A stretch of 64,000 bases of DNA, taken from Streptomyces cathayae. GTDB lineage: Bacteria > Actinomycetota > Actinomycetes > Streptomycetales > Streptomycetaceae. Position numbers and translations under genes: made by a program. The notes beneath the pieces were generated by a model. That model saw only the letters and a list, made by a program, of their open reading frames with translations. It searched no databases and had not been told where the DNA came from. The DNA lies in NCBI RefSeq assembly GCF_029760955.1, contig NZ_CP121682.1:3844001-3908000 (forward strand), written 5' to 3'. Each line of letters opens with the position of its first letter. Within the stretch, counting starts at the first letter, position 1. Shown here piece after piece: positions 16,342-25,212 of the stretch.

Positions 16342-18291
16342 TCAGCCGAGGGGGCGGCAGTACAGCGCGTCCGGGGTCCGGGAGGAGCCGAGGCGGCCGG
16401 TGTAGGCGATGCCGGCCGCGTACTCGCCGTCCGCGCACTGGCCCTTGTAGTGGCCGTGCCCGAAGTCGCCGCCGGCGGGGGCCGGCCCCCTGTTGTCGCC
16501 CCGGTCGAACCAGACCGTACGGCCGGCCGTGGCGGTGATCGCGCCGGGCCGGGCGGCCGTGCACAGGGCGGCCGAGACGGCGGAGCCGCGGACGCTGTAG
16601 CCGCTGAGGAAGTGCCCGCCGGGGCACTGGAGTTTGGTGTAGCCGGACGCCCAGTCGCCGCCCGGGGCGACGTACCGCTCGTCGGTGACCACCCGGTGTC
16701 CGCCGGCCGGGTCCCCCAGGGGCCCGGCGGTCACGTCGGAGCACAGGCCCCGGTTGCCCGTGTGGCTGAGGCCGAGGAGGCGCTGGCCGTCGGGGCAGAC
16801 GGCCTTGCGGGCGCCGGAGTCCCAGTCGGGGAGCGCGCGCATGCGCCGCGAGGCGACGAAGTCGGCGTGGTCGGGGCTGAGCATCGACCAGTCGGCCACG
16901 GGGCCGATGCGGCCGGTGCGGCCGGGGGCCCCGACGAGCCGGGTCCAGGCGGCGGCGCGCCAGTCGTCCCCGTCGTGGAGGCCCATGCGGTGGCCCGCGG
17001 CGTCCCAGTGCAGCAGCGCCCAGCCGTTGCCCGCGCGATGGTCGTGCCAGCCGACGAGCGGCCAGTACGCGAAGTCGGCGTCGGTGCGGATCAGGTGGTC
17101 GACGAAGTTCTCGAACCAGGCGCGCTGCCCGGCGCCCGTCTCGCCGCGGCCTCCGACACCGAACTCACTGATCCAGACGGGGGCGGTGAAGTGCCGGTCC
17201 TGTTCGGCCGAGACGTAGAAGGCCTGGCGGTTCAGCACGTCGATCAGTTCGGCGGGGGTGAGGTCCTGGTAGCGGGGGTCGCTGGTCTCGCCGATGCCGG
17301 TGGCACCGCTGTGGTTCGGGCCGGTGTAGCCGTAGAAGTGGGCGGAGTACACGAGCTTGCCGGAGTCGACGAGGGTGTGCGAGAGCCGGCGTACGGGTTC
17401 CAGCGTGGGGCGTCCGTGCGCGAAGCCGTCCACGGGGATGCCGGTCCAGTTGATGCCCTCGACGATGATGAGGAGGTCGGCGTTCGCCTCCGTCAGGATG
17501 CGGTCGCCCAGGCGCTGGGAGGCGGTGAACCAGTCGTGGTGGTCGCCCAGGCCCCAGTTGGGGTCGTCCCAGACGGTGCGGCGGACCTCGTTGTACAGGT
17601 CGGCGCCCACCACTCGCCGGTTGTCCCGGTAGCGGCGGGCCATGAACAGCCAGTCGTTCTCCCACTCCTCGGTGGACCGGCTCGCGTTCCAGCGTTCGTT
17701 GCCGTCGACCCCGCAGCACCAACGGGTGGTGTTGGTGTGGTTGTTGAGGATCACCGCGAGTCCGGAGGCGGTGAGTTCGCGGACCACGACGTCGTAGACC
17801 TGGAGCGGGGTCCTCCCGCGCAGGGCGGGGTTCGCGGCGACCGCGTCGTCCGTGACGGGGCGGCCGTCGTGGATCATCTCGTTGGAGAAGGGCAGCCGGA
17901 TGCTGTTGAGCCCGAGCTCCCGGAAGCCGGCGATGATCTCGGCCATGGGAGCGCGGTCCAGGCCGAGGGGCATCCGGCCGGAGTTCTCCCCGGCGTGGTG
18001 GTTCGCGTCCTCGTCCCTGCTTCCCGAGCCGTTCCAGGTGCCGCTGGCTCCGTGCCAGTTGCCGGACCGCAGCTTGAAACGGTCGCCGTCCGCGTCGACG
18101 ATCCAGCGGCCCCGGGTGCTGAGGGGCGCCGTCCAGTCCTCGGCGGAGGCGGAGGCCGAGACGGAGGCCGGCTCGGTGGCGGGTTCCTGCGGTGCCGCGG
18201 CAGCGGCGGCGGGTGTCAGGGGCACCAGGGGCGCCAGGAGGAGTACGGCGGCCAGAGCCGCCCTGCCGAAGAGTCCGCGCACGGTCACCAC
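16342..18291 (-). CDS. Secreted glycoside hydrolase family 5 (cellulase-type) protein
   Basis: A 649-residue secreted enzyme. Residues 1-35 form a signal peptide (basic start, ALAAVLLLAPLVPL, AAAA). A GH5 TIM barrel follows: RLPFSNEM near 118, NNHTNTTRWCC near 187, the acid/base Glu in ADLYNEVRR near 232, YSAHFYGY near 312 and the nucleophile Glu in VWISEFGVGG near 375. The C-terminal 170 residues carry two cysteine-containing repeats (CPDGQRLLGLSHTGN, CPGGHFLSGYSVRGS), probably a carbohydrate-binding or adhesion module. Two consecutive GTG codons begin the frame; 18291 is the first. Confidence 0.87.
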   Translation of the reverse strand: MVTVRGLFGRAALAAVLLLAPLVPLTPAAAAAAPQEPATEPASVSASASAEDWTAPLSTRGRWIVDADGDRFKLRSGNWHGASGTWNGSGSRDEDANHHAGENSGRMPLGLDRAPMAEIIAGFRELGLNSIRLPFSNEMIHDGRPVTDDAVAANPALRGRTPLQVYDVVVRELTASGLAVILNNHTNTTRWCCGVDGNERWNASRSTEEWENDWLFMARRYRDNRRVVGADLYNEVRRTVWDDPNWGLGDHHDWFTASQRLGDRILTEANADLLIIVEGINWTGIPVDGFAHGRPTLEPVRRLSHTLVDSGKLVYSAHFYGYTGPNHSGATGIGETSDPRYQDLTPAELIDVLNRQAFYVSAEQDRHFTAPVWISEFGVGGRGETGAGQRAWFENFVDHLIRTDADFAYWPLVGWHDHRAGNGWALLHWDAAGHRMGLHDGDDWRAAAWTRLVGAPGRTGRIGPVADWSMLSPDHADFVASRRMRALPDWDSGARKAVCPDGQRLLGLSHTGNRGLCSDVTAGPLGDPAGGHRVVTDERYVAPGGDWASGYTKLQCPGGHFLSGYSVRGSAVSAALCTAARPGAITATAGRTVWFDRGDNRGPAPAGGDFGHGHYKGQCADGEYAAGIAYTGRLGSSRTPDALYCRPLG

Positions 18292-18670
18292 CCGGAGAAG
18301 AGAATTGTCATGCCCATTCTCGCTTCGCGACCATCATGGGGGCCGGTACGGCATTGGTCCAGTCCTGCACGCGGCCGAGTCGGCGCACACCGGGGGCCGT
18401 GCTACCGTGAAGAGTTGCAGTTTCGGTTACCAGAGGCCCAGAGACTTCGAGACGTCGAGCGAGACCGAGCAAGATCCGACAAGATCCAGCGAGACCGAGC
18501 AAGACGTCGAGTGAAGCTTCGAGTGCTCTTCCGACCTTCCGTCGACGAGCACTCTTTTTTGTTGCTGGAAAGCTTCGCGGCTCACCAGGAATACAGCCGG
18601 GTGGACCGTTGCTGCAACGACGGGCCCACAAGGTGTGGGCCCCGAGCACTGCCCTCAAGGGAGATCGAAT
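18292..18670 (+). promoter_or_regulatory. Divergent promoter region and long 5' leader of cold-shock gene
   Basis: These 379 bases contain no gene. They include a 17-bp direct repeat (AGCGAGACCGAGCAAGA at 18458-18474 and 18488-18504) and a hairpin with nine-base arms GGGCCCACA/TGTGGGCCC at about 18625-18645 just ahead of the start. Long structured leaders are typical of cold-shock mRNAs, so a temperature-responsive leader is plausible; promoters could not be placed. Confidence 0.5.
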
Positions 18671-18874
18671 ATGGCATCTGGCACCGTGAAGTGGTTCAAC
18701 GCGGAAAAGGGCTTCGGCTTCATCGAGCAGGACGGCGGCGGCCCCGACGTCTTCGCCCACTACTCGAACATCGCCACCTCGGGCTTCCGCGAGCTTCAGG
18801 AAGGCCAGAAGGTGACCTTCGACGTCACGCAGGGCCAGAAGGGCCCGCAGGCCGAGAACATCGTTCCCGCCTGA
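18671..18874 (+). CDS. Cold-shock protein, CspA-like
   Basis: A 67-residue single cold-shock domain. RNP1 is KGFGFIEQ (residues 14-21) and RNP2 is VFAHYSNI (27-34). It binds single-stranded nucleic acid and acts as an RNA chaperone. It differs at only three positions (residues 3, 11 and 25) from the second copy at 26808-27011. ATG 18671 follows AAGGGAGATCGAAT. A strong terminator follows at 18905-18941 and a DEAD-box helicase gene lies downstream, a natural functional pair. Confidence 0.95.
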   Translation: MASGTVKWFNAEKGFGFIEQDGGGPDVFAHYSNIATSGFRELQEGQKVTFDVTQGQKGPQAENIVPA

Positions 18875-18904
18875 CCCCGACGTCGACGCCGACGCGCGCC
18901 GCGT

Positions 18905-18941
18905 GGCCGGGACCCGCACTTCTGTGATGCGGGCCCCGGCC
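18905..18941 (+). terminator. Hairpin terminator after cold-shock gene
   Basis: Arms 18905-18918 and 18928-18941 pair over 14 bases with one mismatch, with a nine-base loop. No T-run follows, as is common in Streptomyces. Confidence 0.75.
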
Positions 18942-19186
18942 CACTGCGTTCCCCCTCTTCACCCTCTTTCCCCTCTTTCCCCGGCCCTCGGTCCGGCAAC
19001 GAAGCCGGCTCCGTTCCCGCACCCCCGGCGCGCCCCGCTCTCGCTCTCGCGATCCGACGCTTCCGGCCGCCGGCCGGTCCTCCGTCTCACTGTCATTTCG
19101 GCTCATTCTTGCGAATCCTCGTGCGGCCGTGCAGGTCCCCGCCGAGAGGAATTCCTCGATACGTGCCGCATCGAGGAAGGTTCCGC
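18942..19186 (+). other. Leader region of DEAD-box helicase gene
   Basis: No gene was seen. It contains a long pyrimidine-rich tract (CTCTTTCCCC-like, about 18953-18985) and ends with GAGGAAGG at 19172-19179, the ribosome-binding site of the helicase gene. Confidence 0.4.
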
Positions 19187-20698
19187 ATGAACCGCAACCA
19201 CACAGCCCGTTCGAACAACAGCTCCTCCCGCTCCCGTACGGAGAAAGCCTCCACGGGCTCCGGCCGGGGCGGCCGCGTCCGCTCTCAGGGGTCGGGCCGC
19301 CAGGGCGCCGCCCCCCGTTCGGGCAAGGCCGGGCGCGGTGGCGGCCGCGGAGGCCGTCCCGCCGTGTCCGGTGGGGAGTTCGCCCCGCCGGTCACCCTCA
19401 CCCCGGCACTGGAGCCGGTCGAGTCCTTCTCCGAACTCGACATGCCCGAGCGGCTGTTGACCGCCCTCGGGACCGAGGGCGTGACCACCCCGTTCCCGAT
19501 CCAGGCCGCGACGCTGCCGAACTCGCTGGCCGGCCGGGACGTGCTGGGCCGCGGGCGCACCGGCTCGGGCAAGACGCTCGCCTTCGGCCTCGCCCTGCTG
19601 GCCCGCACCGACGGGCAGCGGGCCGAGCCCCGGCAGCCGCTGGCCCTCGTCCTCGTGCCCACCCGGGAACTCGCCCAGCAGGTCACCGACGCCCTCACCC
19701 CCTACGCACGCGCGCTGCGCCTGCGCATCGCCACCGTGGTCGGCGGGGTGTCGATCGGCCGGCAGGTGAGCGCCCTGCGCGCCGGGGCCGAGGTCGTCGT
19801 CGCGACGCCCGGCCGGCTCAAGGACCTCATCGACCGGGACGACTGCCGCCTGGACCAGGTCGCCGTCACCGTCCTGGACGAGGCGGACCAGATGGCCGAC
19901 ATGGGCTTCATGCCGCAGGTGACCGCCCTGCTCGACCAGGTGCGCCCCGGGGGCCAGCGCATGCTGTTCTCCGCGACGCTGGACCGCAACGTCGACCGTC
20001 TGGTGCGCACCTACCTCCACGATCCCGTGGTCCACTCGGTCGACCCGTCCGCGGGCGCGGTCACCACGATGGAGCACCACCTGCTGCACGTGGACGACGA
20101 CGACAAGCACGCCACCACCACGGAGATCGCCGCCCGCGACGGGCGCGTGATCATGTTCCTGGACACCAAGCACGCCGCCGACCGGCTGGCCAAGAAGCTC
20201 CTCGCCGTCGGGGTGCGCGCCTCGGCCCTGCACGGCGGGAAGTCCCAGTCCCAGCGCACCCGGACCCTGACCCAGTTCAAGGACGGCCACGTCACGGTCC
20301 TGGTGGCCACCAACGTCGCGGCCCGCGGCATCCACGTCGACAACCTGGACCTCGTCGTCAACGTCGATCCGCCCAGCGACCACAAGGACTACCTGCACCG
20401 CGGCGGGCGCACCGCCCGGGCCGGCGAGTCCGGCACCGTCGTCACCCTGGTCCTGCCGCACCAGCGCCGCGACATGACCCGTCTGATGGGGGACGCCGGC
20501 ATCACCCCGCAGACCACCCGGGTACGTCCCGGCGGGACCGAGCTGAACCGCATCACCGGAGCCCAGGCGCCCTCGGGTGTGCCCGTCGTCATCGCTCCGC
20601 CGCCCGCCCAGAACAAGCCCGCGCGTTCCGGCTCCTCCTCCCGCGGCCGACGCGGCCGACCCGGCCAGGGCCGCCGCCGCCCGGCCGCCAAGGGGTAG
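19187..20698 (+). CDS. DEAD-box ATP-dependent RNA helicase
   Basis: A 503-residue RNA helicase. A basic Gly/Arg/Ser-rich tail of about 65 residues precedes the core. Motifs in order are Q (PFPIQ near 105), I (GRTGSGKT near 125), Ia (PTRELA), Ib (TPGRL), II (DEAD in VLDEADQM near 228), III (SAT), IV-V (VATNVAARGI) and VI (HRGGRTARAG near 408). The C-terminal 50 residues are again basic and Pro/Gly-rich. It unwinds structured RNA and its position after a cold-shock gene suggests a role at low temperature. ATG 19187 is chosen for its GAGGAAGG ribosome site. The ends are typical RNA-binding tails. Confidence 0.93.
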   Translation: MNRNHTARSNNSSSRSRTEKASTGSGRGGRVRSQGSGRQGAAPRSGKAGRGGGRGGRPAVSGGEFAPPVTLTPALEPVESFSELDMPERLLTALGTEGVTTPFPIQAATLPNSLAGRDVLGRGRTGSGKTLAFGLALLARTDGQRAEPRQPLALVLVPTRELAQQVTDALTPYARALRLRIATVVGGVSIGRQVSALRAGAEVVVATPGRLKDLIDRDDCRLDQVAVTVLDEADQMADMGFMPQVTALLDQVRPGGQRMLFSATLDRNVDRLVRTYLHDPVVHSVDPSAGAVTTMEHHLLHVDDDDKHATTTEIAARDGRVIMFLDTKHAADRLAKKLLAVGVRASALHGGKSQSQRTRTLTQFKDGHVTVLVATNVAARGIHVDNLDLVVNVDPPSDHKDYLHRGGRTARAGESGTVVTLVLPHQRRDMTRLMGDAGITPQTTRVRPGGTELNRITGAQAPSGVPVVIAPPPAQNKPARSGSSSRGRRGRPGQGRRRPAAKG

Positions 20699-20743
20699 GC
20701 AGGCTCCGGCCGCCCGCCGAGGGGTGGGCAGGCTCCGGCCGCC
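20698..20743 (+). repeat. 17-bp direct repeat after helicase gene
   Basis: GGCAGGCTCCGGCCGCC occurs at 20698-20714 and again at 20727-20743 between the helicase stop and the terminator. The offset is 29 bases. It looks like a local slippage duplication. Confidence 0.8.
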
Positions 20744-20751
20744 TGTCGGCC

Positions 20752-20780
20752 GCCGCCCGCCGAGGGACCGGGCGGGCGGC
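20752..20780. terminator. Bidirectional terminator between helicase and response regulator
   Basis: A ten-base perfect stem (20752-20761 with 20771-20780, GCCGCCCGCC/GGCGGGCGGC) with a nine-base loop lies between two convergent genes. Confidence 0.75.
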
Positions 20781-20798
20781 TGCCCCGGGCAGGGCGGG

Positions 20799-21500
20799 TC
20801 AGTCGCAGGGGGCGACCAGGCCCACCCGGTGGGCGAGTACGACCGCCTGGACCCGGTCGCGCAGGCCGAGCTTGGTCAGGATGCGTGACACGTACGTCTT
20901 GACGGTCTCGCGGCTGATGACCATCCGGTCGGCGATCTCGGCGTTCGACAGGCCCTCGGCGATGAGTCTCAGCACCTCGGTCTCGCGGGGCGCCAGGGCG
21001 GACAGCGCCTCGGTGGCGGGGGCCCGGGGCCGGCGGATGCGGTCGGCGAACCTGCCGACGAGCCTGCGGGTGACGGCGGGCGCCAGCAGCGACTCGCCGG
21101 CGGCGACCGTGCGGATGCCGTCCACCAGGTCGCGCGGCGGTGCGTCCTTGAGCAGGAATCCGCTCGCGCCGGCCCGCAGCGCCTCGTACACGTACTCGTC
21201 GAGGTTGAAGGTGGTGACCACCAGGACCCTCACCGGCTCGGCGACACCCGGGCCGGCCAGCAGACGGGTCGCCTCGATTCCGTCCAGGAGCGGCATCCGG
21301 ATGTCCATCACCACCACGTCCGGGCGCAGCCGCCGCGCCGCCTCCACCGTGGCGCGGCCGTCGCCCGCCTCGCCGACGACCTCGAGGTCCGGCTGCGCGC
21401 CGAAGATGGTGACGTAGCCGGTGCGTACGAGTTCCTGGTCGTCGCCGACCAGGACACGGATCGGGGCGCCGGAATCGGGGGCGGGGGCGAGCGCGGTCAT
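20799..21500 (-). CDS. Orphan NarL/LuxR-family response regulator
   Basis: A 233-residue two-domain regulator. The receiver domain carries the phospho-accepting Asp in VVVMDIRMP near 64, acidic pocket DDQE near 20 and Lys in FLLKDA near 116. The LuxR-type HTH (LAPRETEVLRLIAEGLSNAEIA, in two parts, and TVKTYVSRILTKLGLRDR) occupies about 165-225. It is expected to be phosphorylated by a NarX-like histidine kinase and to bind DNA as a dimer. No kinase gene is adjacent, which is unusual for this family in Streptomyces. It converges on the helicase gene. Confidence 0.9.
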   Translation of the reverse strand: MTALAPAPDSGAPIRVLVGDDQELVRTGYVTIFGAQPDLEVVGEAGDGRATVEAARRLRPDVVVMDIRMPLLDGIEATRLLAGPGVAEPVRVLVVTTFNLDEYVYEALRAGASGFLLKDAPPRDLVDGIRTVAAGESLLAPAVTRRLVGRFADRIRRPRAPATEALSALAPRETEVLRLIAEGLSNAEIADRMVISRETVKTYVSRILTKLGLRDRVQAVVLAHRVGLVAPCD

Positions 21501-21746
21501 CCGTGGCCTCCGGAGGGGATGCGGGCGGGCGCGCCGTACGGACGCGTCGTCAGGTCACCGGGCTCCGGGCGGTGTTGACACCACGACGTCGGCCACGTGC
21601 CGGGCCCAGGGCCCGGGAGCACATTACCGAACCGTGACCCCCCGACTGCTACCACGAGTAACTTACTTCTGGGTAATTTCGGTCCGGACCACCCCCCGAG
21701 CGGCGCGGAGGCCGCTTCCCACCTGTTGCTCCACAGGAGGTTCGCC

Positions 21747-23075
21747 ATGCCCCCACGCTCGCGCACCGGACTTCTGGCCGCGGTGGTCACCGCCGCCTGC
21801 CTCGGCGCCCACGTGGTCGCCGCCGCCCCCGCCGCGGCGACGGACGAGACCGTGTCCCGGGGTGTCACCATCCCCGCGTTCTACCACCCGCCCGCCCACC
21901 TGCCCGCCGCCGACGGCGCCCTCGTCCGGAGCGAGCCCCTCCCGCTGGCCCTGCGCCTGCCCGGCCTCACGGGTCCGCTGCCGGGAAGCGCGACCCGGCT
22001 GATGTACAAGTCCACCGACTCCACCGGGCAACCGGTCGCCGTCACCGGCGCCTACCTCGAACCGGCCGCCCGCTGGAAGGCCGGCGGTCCCCGGCCCCTG
22101 GTCGCGGTGGCACCCGGCACCATGGGGCAGGGCGACCAGTGCGCCGCCTCCCTGGGGCTCGAGCACCCGCTGAGGCTCAACGGCCAGACGGTGTCCGTCG
22201 GTTACGAGAACCTGGCGGTCCACCGCCTCCTCGCGAAGGGCATCGCCGTGGTCGTCACCGACTACGCGGGCCTGGGCACGACCGACCGGCTGCACACCTA
22301 CGTGAACCGGGTCGACGAGGCCCACGCGGTCCTGGACGCCGTCCGCGCCGCCCGCTCGGTGCGCGGCACCTCGGTCACCGCCGACTCCCCGGTCGGGCTC
22401 TTCGGATACAGCCAGGGCGGCGGGGCGAGTGCGGCGGCCGCCGAACTCCAGCCCTCCTACGCCCCCGACGTCCCCCTCGCCGGAACGTACGCCGGAGCAC
22501 CGCCCGCCGACCTGGCCTCGGTCACCGAGGCCATCGACGGCAGTGAACTGGCGGGTGCGCTGGGCTGGTCGCTGAACGGCTTCCTCCAGTCCGACCCGTC
22601 CCTGAGACCCATCGCCGAGGCGCACCTGAACGCCGCCGGCAGGGCGGCCCTCACCGACCTGTCGACGATGTGCGTCGGCGACGCCCTCTTCGGCCACGGC
22701 TTCACCGAGAGCACCGGGTGGACCCGCGACGGGCGCTCCCTCAGCGACATCATCGCCACCACGCCGGCCCTCCGGGCGTTCCTGGAGAGCCAGCGCATCG
22801 GCACGCTGAAACCGTCCGGCCCCGTCCGCGTGGCGACGGGCGTCAGCGACGACCTCGTACCGCACGGACAGGCCCGCGGCCTCGCCGTCGACTGGTGCCG
22901 CAAGGGCGCCGACGTCACCTACAAGGCCGTCCTCCTGCCCGACGTCGGCAGCTCACTGCTCAACCACTTCGCACCGCTGCTGACCGACCAGGGCAGCGCC
23001 GTCGACTGGCTGACCGACCGGTTGTCCGGCAAACGGGCCGCCTCCGACTGCCGGAGCATGCCCGTACAGCCCTGA
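21747..23075 (+). CDS. Secreted lipase (LIP/alpha-beta hydrolase family)
   Basis: A 442-residue secreted hydrolase with a signal peptide at residues 1-32 (RSRTGLLAAVVTAACLGAHV, cleavage near AAAPAAA). The alpha/beta hydrolase core has the nucleophile elbow GYSQGG near 220, Asp in GVSDDLVP near 368 and His in LLNHFAP near 408. It resembles secretory triacylglycerol lipases of the LIP family. ATG 21747 follows CAGGAGGTTCGCC, an ideal ribosome site; the upstream open frame is noncoding. A stem-loop follows the stop. Confidence 0.87.
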   Translation: MPPRSRTGLLAAVVTAACLGAHVVAAAPAAATDETVSRGVTIPAFYHPPAHLPAADGALVRSEPLPLALRLPGLTGPLPGSATRLMYKSTDSTGQPVAVTGAYLEPAARWKAGGPRPLVAVAPGTMGQGDQCAASLGLEHPLRLNGQTVSVGYENLAVHRLLAKGIAVVVTDYAGLGTTDRLHTYVNRVDEAHAVLDAVRAARSVRGTSVTADSPVGLFGYSQGGGASAAAAELQPSYAPDVPLAGTYAGAPPADLASVTEAIDGSELAGALGWSLNGFLQSDPSLRPIAEAHLNAAGRAALTDLSTMCVGDALFGHGFTESTGWTRDGRSLSDIIATTPALRAFLESQRIGTLKPSGPVRVATGVSDDLVPHGQARGLAVDWCRKGADVTYKAVLLPDVGSSLLNHFAPLLTDQGSAVDWLTDRLSGKRAASDCRSMPVQP

Positions 23076-23092
23076 CGGAGACGACCGGTCCT

Positions 23093-23120
23093 GGTGCCCG
23101 GCTCCCGAAAGCCGGGCACC
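23093..23120 (+). terminator. Terminator after lipase gene
   Basis: GGTGCCCGGCT (23093-23103) pairs perfectly with AGCCGGGCACC (23110-23120) around a six-base loop, 17 bases after the lipase stop. Confidence 0.8.
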
Positions 23121-23202
23121 ACCACCGCGAAGCGCCGCCACGTCGAAGTGATCCGGGCCGCCGACGCCCGGCCGGGCCGGGGCTCGGCTACGCTCTTCGA
23201 CC

Positions 23203-23574
23203 ATGTCGCACCCTGACGATCTGCTCGTCGCCGTCGCCGCGATGGTCGAGGCCGATCGGGACAGCCAGATGTCACTCACCGTGGTGGTTCCCGGTGCCGT
23301 CATCACCGGACGGCTGGCCCCCGAGGCCCTGTGGAGGGAGCGGGTGGCCGAGGTGCTGCGCGACTCCGCGCGGCTGACCCACTTCGCCGTCCCGTTCACA
23401 GAGGCCGGCGGAGGCGGGGACCCGGCACGCCCCACCCACCTCCACTTCCACGTCGCCCGCATCCTCCAGGGGAGCTACGGCATCCCCGACACCGGGGGGA
23501 TGTACCGCGTCGACCTCGCCGAGGTGAGCGCCTGGACGGTGGGGGACATCCGCTACGCGGACCAGTCGACGTAG
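23203..23574 (+). CDS. Hypothetical protein, single-domain, conserved-looking
   Basis: A 123-residue soluble protein with no signal peptide. The N-terminal part MSLTVVVPGAVITGRL resembles the beta strand opening of the GvpU accessory gas-vesicle family, and HLHFHVARIL near 90 is a conserved-looking His-rich strand. I do not recognise it firmly. Its codon use is typical of the genome. It stands between the lipase terminator and the convergent sugar-binding lipoprotein gene and is probably monocistronic. Confidence 0.65.
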   Translation: MSHPDDLLVAVAAMVEADRDSQMSLTVVVPGAVITGRLAPEALWRERVAEVLRDSARLTHFAVPFTEAGGGGDPARPTHLHFHVARILQGSYGIPDTGGMYRVDLAEVSAWTVGDIRYADQST

Positions 23575-23635
23575 TACGCGGACGAGGCCGGTCGACCGGG
23601 CGGCCGGTGGTCCACGGGGTTACGGGTTCACGGGG

Positions 23636-24772
23636 TTACGGGGTGAGGCCGATCGAGGCGCAGGCCGCCCGGTACTCGGCGGTGCAGATGTCCTTGACCT
23701 CGTAGACGTCGTCCCGGATCACCGTGTCCTGGATGTTGTCCCGCGTCAGGGCGACCACCGGGATCAGCATCGTCGGGATGTCCTTCCGCGTCGCACTGTC
23801 GACGCGGTCGACGGTCAGCGAGTCGAACTGGATGTCCCGCCCCTGGACCCGGGCCACCGCGATCTCCGCGGCGCCGCCCGCCGCGAGCCGGAACGACTTG
23901 TACACCGTCATGTGCTGCGTGCCCGCGACGATCCGCTGCACGGCCGCCAGGTCGGCGTCCTGCCCGGTCACCGGCGGGAGGTCGGAGACGCCCGCCTCCT
24001 CCAGCGCCTCGATGACGGCTCCGGCCATGCTGTCGTTCGCCGAGTAGACGGCGTCGACGTTGCCGGCTCCGATGGCGTCGATCGCCTTCTCCATGTTCGC
24101 CTTGGCGACCTCGGGCCTCCACTTGTCGGTGTCGTACGCCTTGGCTATCTCCACGTTCCCGTTCAACTCGTTGAGCGCGCCCCTCTTGAACAGGGCCGCG
24201 TTCGGGTCGGCGGGCGCGCCGTTCATCACGACGACCTTGCCCTTCTCCCCCCTGCCGCTGAGCTCGTCGACGATCGCGCGGCCCTGCACCTCGCCGACGA
24301 GCTCGTTGTCGTGCGACACGTACGCGTCGATCGGGCCCTCGGCGAGCCGGTCGTAGGCGATGACGGGAATGCCCGCCGCCTTGGCCTTCTTCACGTCCGG
24401 CCCGACGGCCCTGGAGTCCACCGCGGTCACCAGGATCACGTCGACCTCGTCGGCGATCATCCGGTCGAACTGCCGGCTCTGCTCGGCCGTGCTCCCCCCG
24501 GCGTTCGCGTAGACGACCTTGCCCTCCTTGCCGGTGAGAACGCCGACCCGCTCCGCGATGAGGGGACGGTCGAACTTCTCGTAGCGCGTCGCGTCGTCGT
24601 CGGGCAGGAGGAGACCCACCGTGATGTCGTTGCGCTTGCTCGGCGAGGCGGAGTCACCGCTCCCGTCACTGTCGCCGAACGCGCCGCACGCGGAGAGCGA
24701 GAGGAGCGAGAGGGCCGTGAGACCGGCCGTCACGAGGGTGGTGCGGGTGGTGCGAGGAGTACAGGGGTTCAC
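23636..24772 (-). CDS. Sugar ABC transporter substrate-binding lipoprotein (orphan)
   Basis: A 378-residue periplasmic-binding-fold protein of the ribose/xylose type (Peripla_BP_4). The signal peptide ends in the lipobox LSAC near residues 26-29, so it is membrane-anchored. Core motifs are VGLLLPDDDATRYEKFDRP near 50, VVYANAGG, ILVTAVDSRAVGP, IPVIAYDRL, DAVYSANDSMAG and PVTGQDADL. GTG 24772 is chosen because GGAAGG lies nine bases upstream and the signal peptide begins there. No permease or ATPase gene lies beside it; it must work with components encoded elsewhere or act as a sensor. Confidence 0.87.
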   Translation of the reverse strand: MNPCTPRTTRTTLVTAGLTALSLLSLSACGAFGDSDGSGDSASPSKRNDITVGLLLPDDDATRYEKFDRPLIAERVGVLTGKEGKVVYANAGGSTAEQSRQFDRMIADEVDVILVTAVDSRAVGPDVKKAKAAGIPVIAYDRLAEGPIDAYVSHDNELVGEVQGRAIVDELSGRGEKGKVVVMNGAPADPNAALFKRGALNELNGNVEIAKAYDTDKWRPEVAKANMEKAIDAIGAGNVDAVYSANDSMAGAVIEALEEAGVSDLPPVTGQDADLAAVQRIVAGTQHMTVYKSFRLAAGGAAEIAVARVQGRDIQFDSLTVDRVDSATRKDIPTMLIPVVALTRDNIQDTVIRDDVYEVKDICTAEYRAACASIGLTP

Positions 24773-25212
24773 ATCAGGTGCCTTCCGGGCGAGGGTGCAG
24801 CGTGGCGACCGGTGGAAGCAGCCAACGCCGCGCGGCCCGTCGACGTCAAACCGTGCCCGCCCTGCGGTCCCACCCGCCGGTTCCACGCCCTGAACGGCCG
24901 TCACCGGTCCGATTTGTGACTGCGACGACCCGAATGGGCTGTGTGCTCCGCTCCGGAACCGCCGCCGCGCCAGGGGATTCTCACTGAACATCATTCAGCC
25001 CGGGGCGTTCCGGGCACCGCGTGCCGCGCATGCTCACGGCATTCACGCGAGGCGGGCAGAGAACGTGCGCAGGAGTGGCACACGGACTGCACACAGCGGC
25101 TCGCGGAGGTCGTTAGCGTGGCTGTTCCTGCTCCACCCGCTCTCGCGTGCGAACGCGAACGGGCCGTCTCCGGCTCGGCGGGTGCGTGCATGTCGACTCA
25201 GGAAGACAACGG
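24773..25212. promoter_or_regulatory. Divergent intergenic region (lipoprotein / zinc-ribbon genes)
   Basis: These 440 bases separate two divergent genes. No coding frame with genome-like codon bias was seen. It should contain promoters in both directions, but I could not place them with confidence. Confidence 0.4.
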
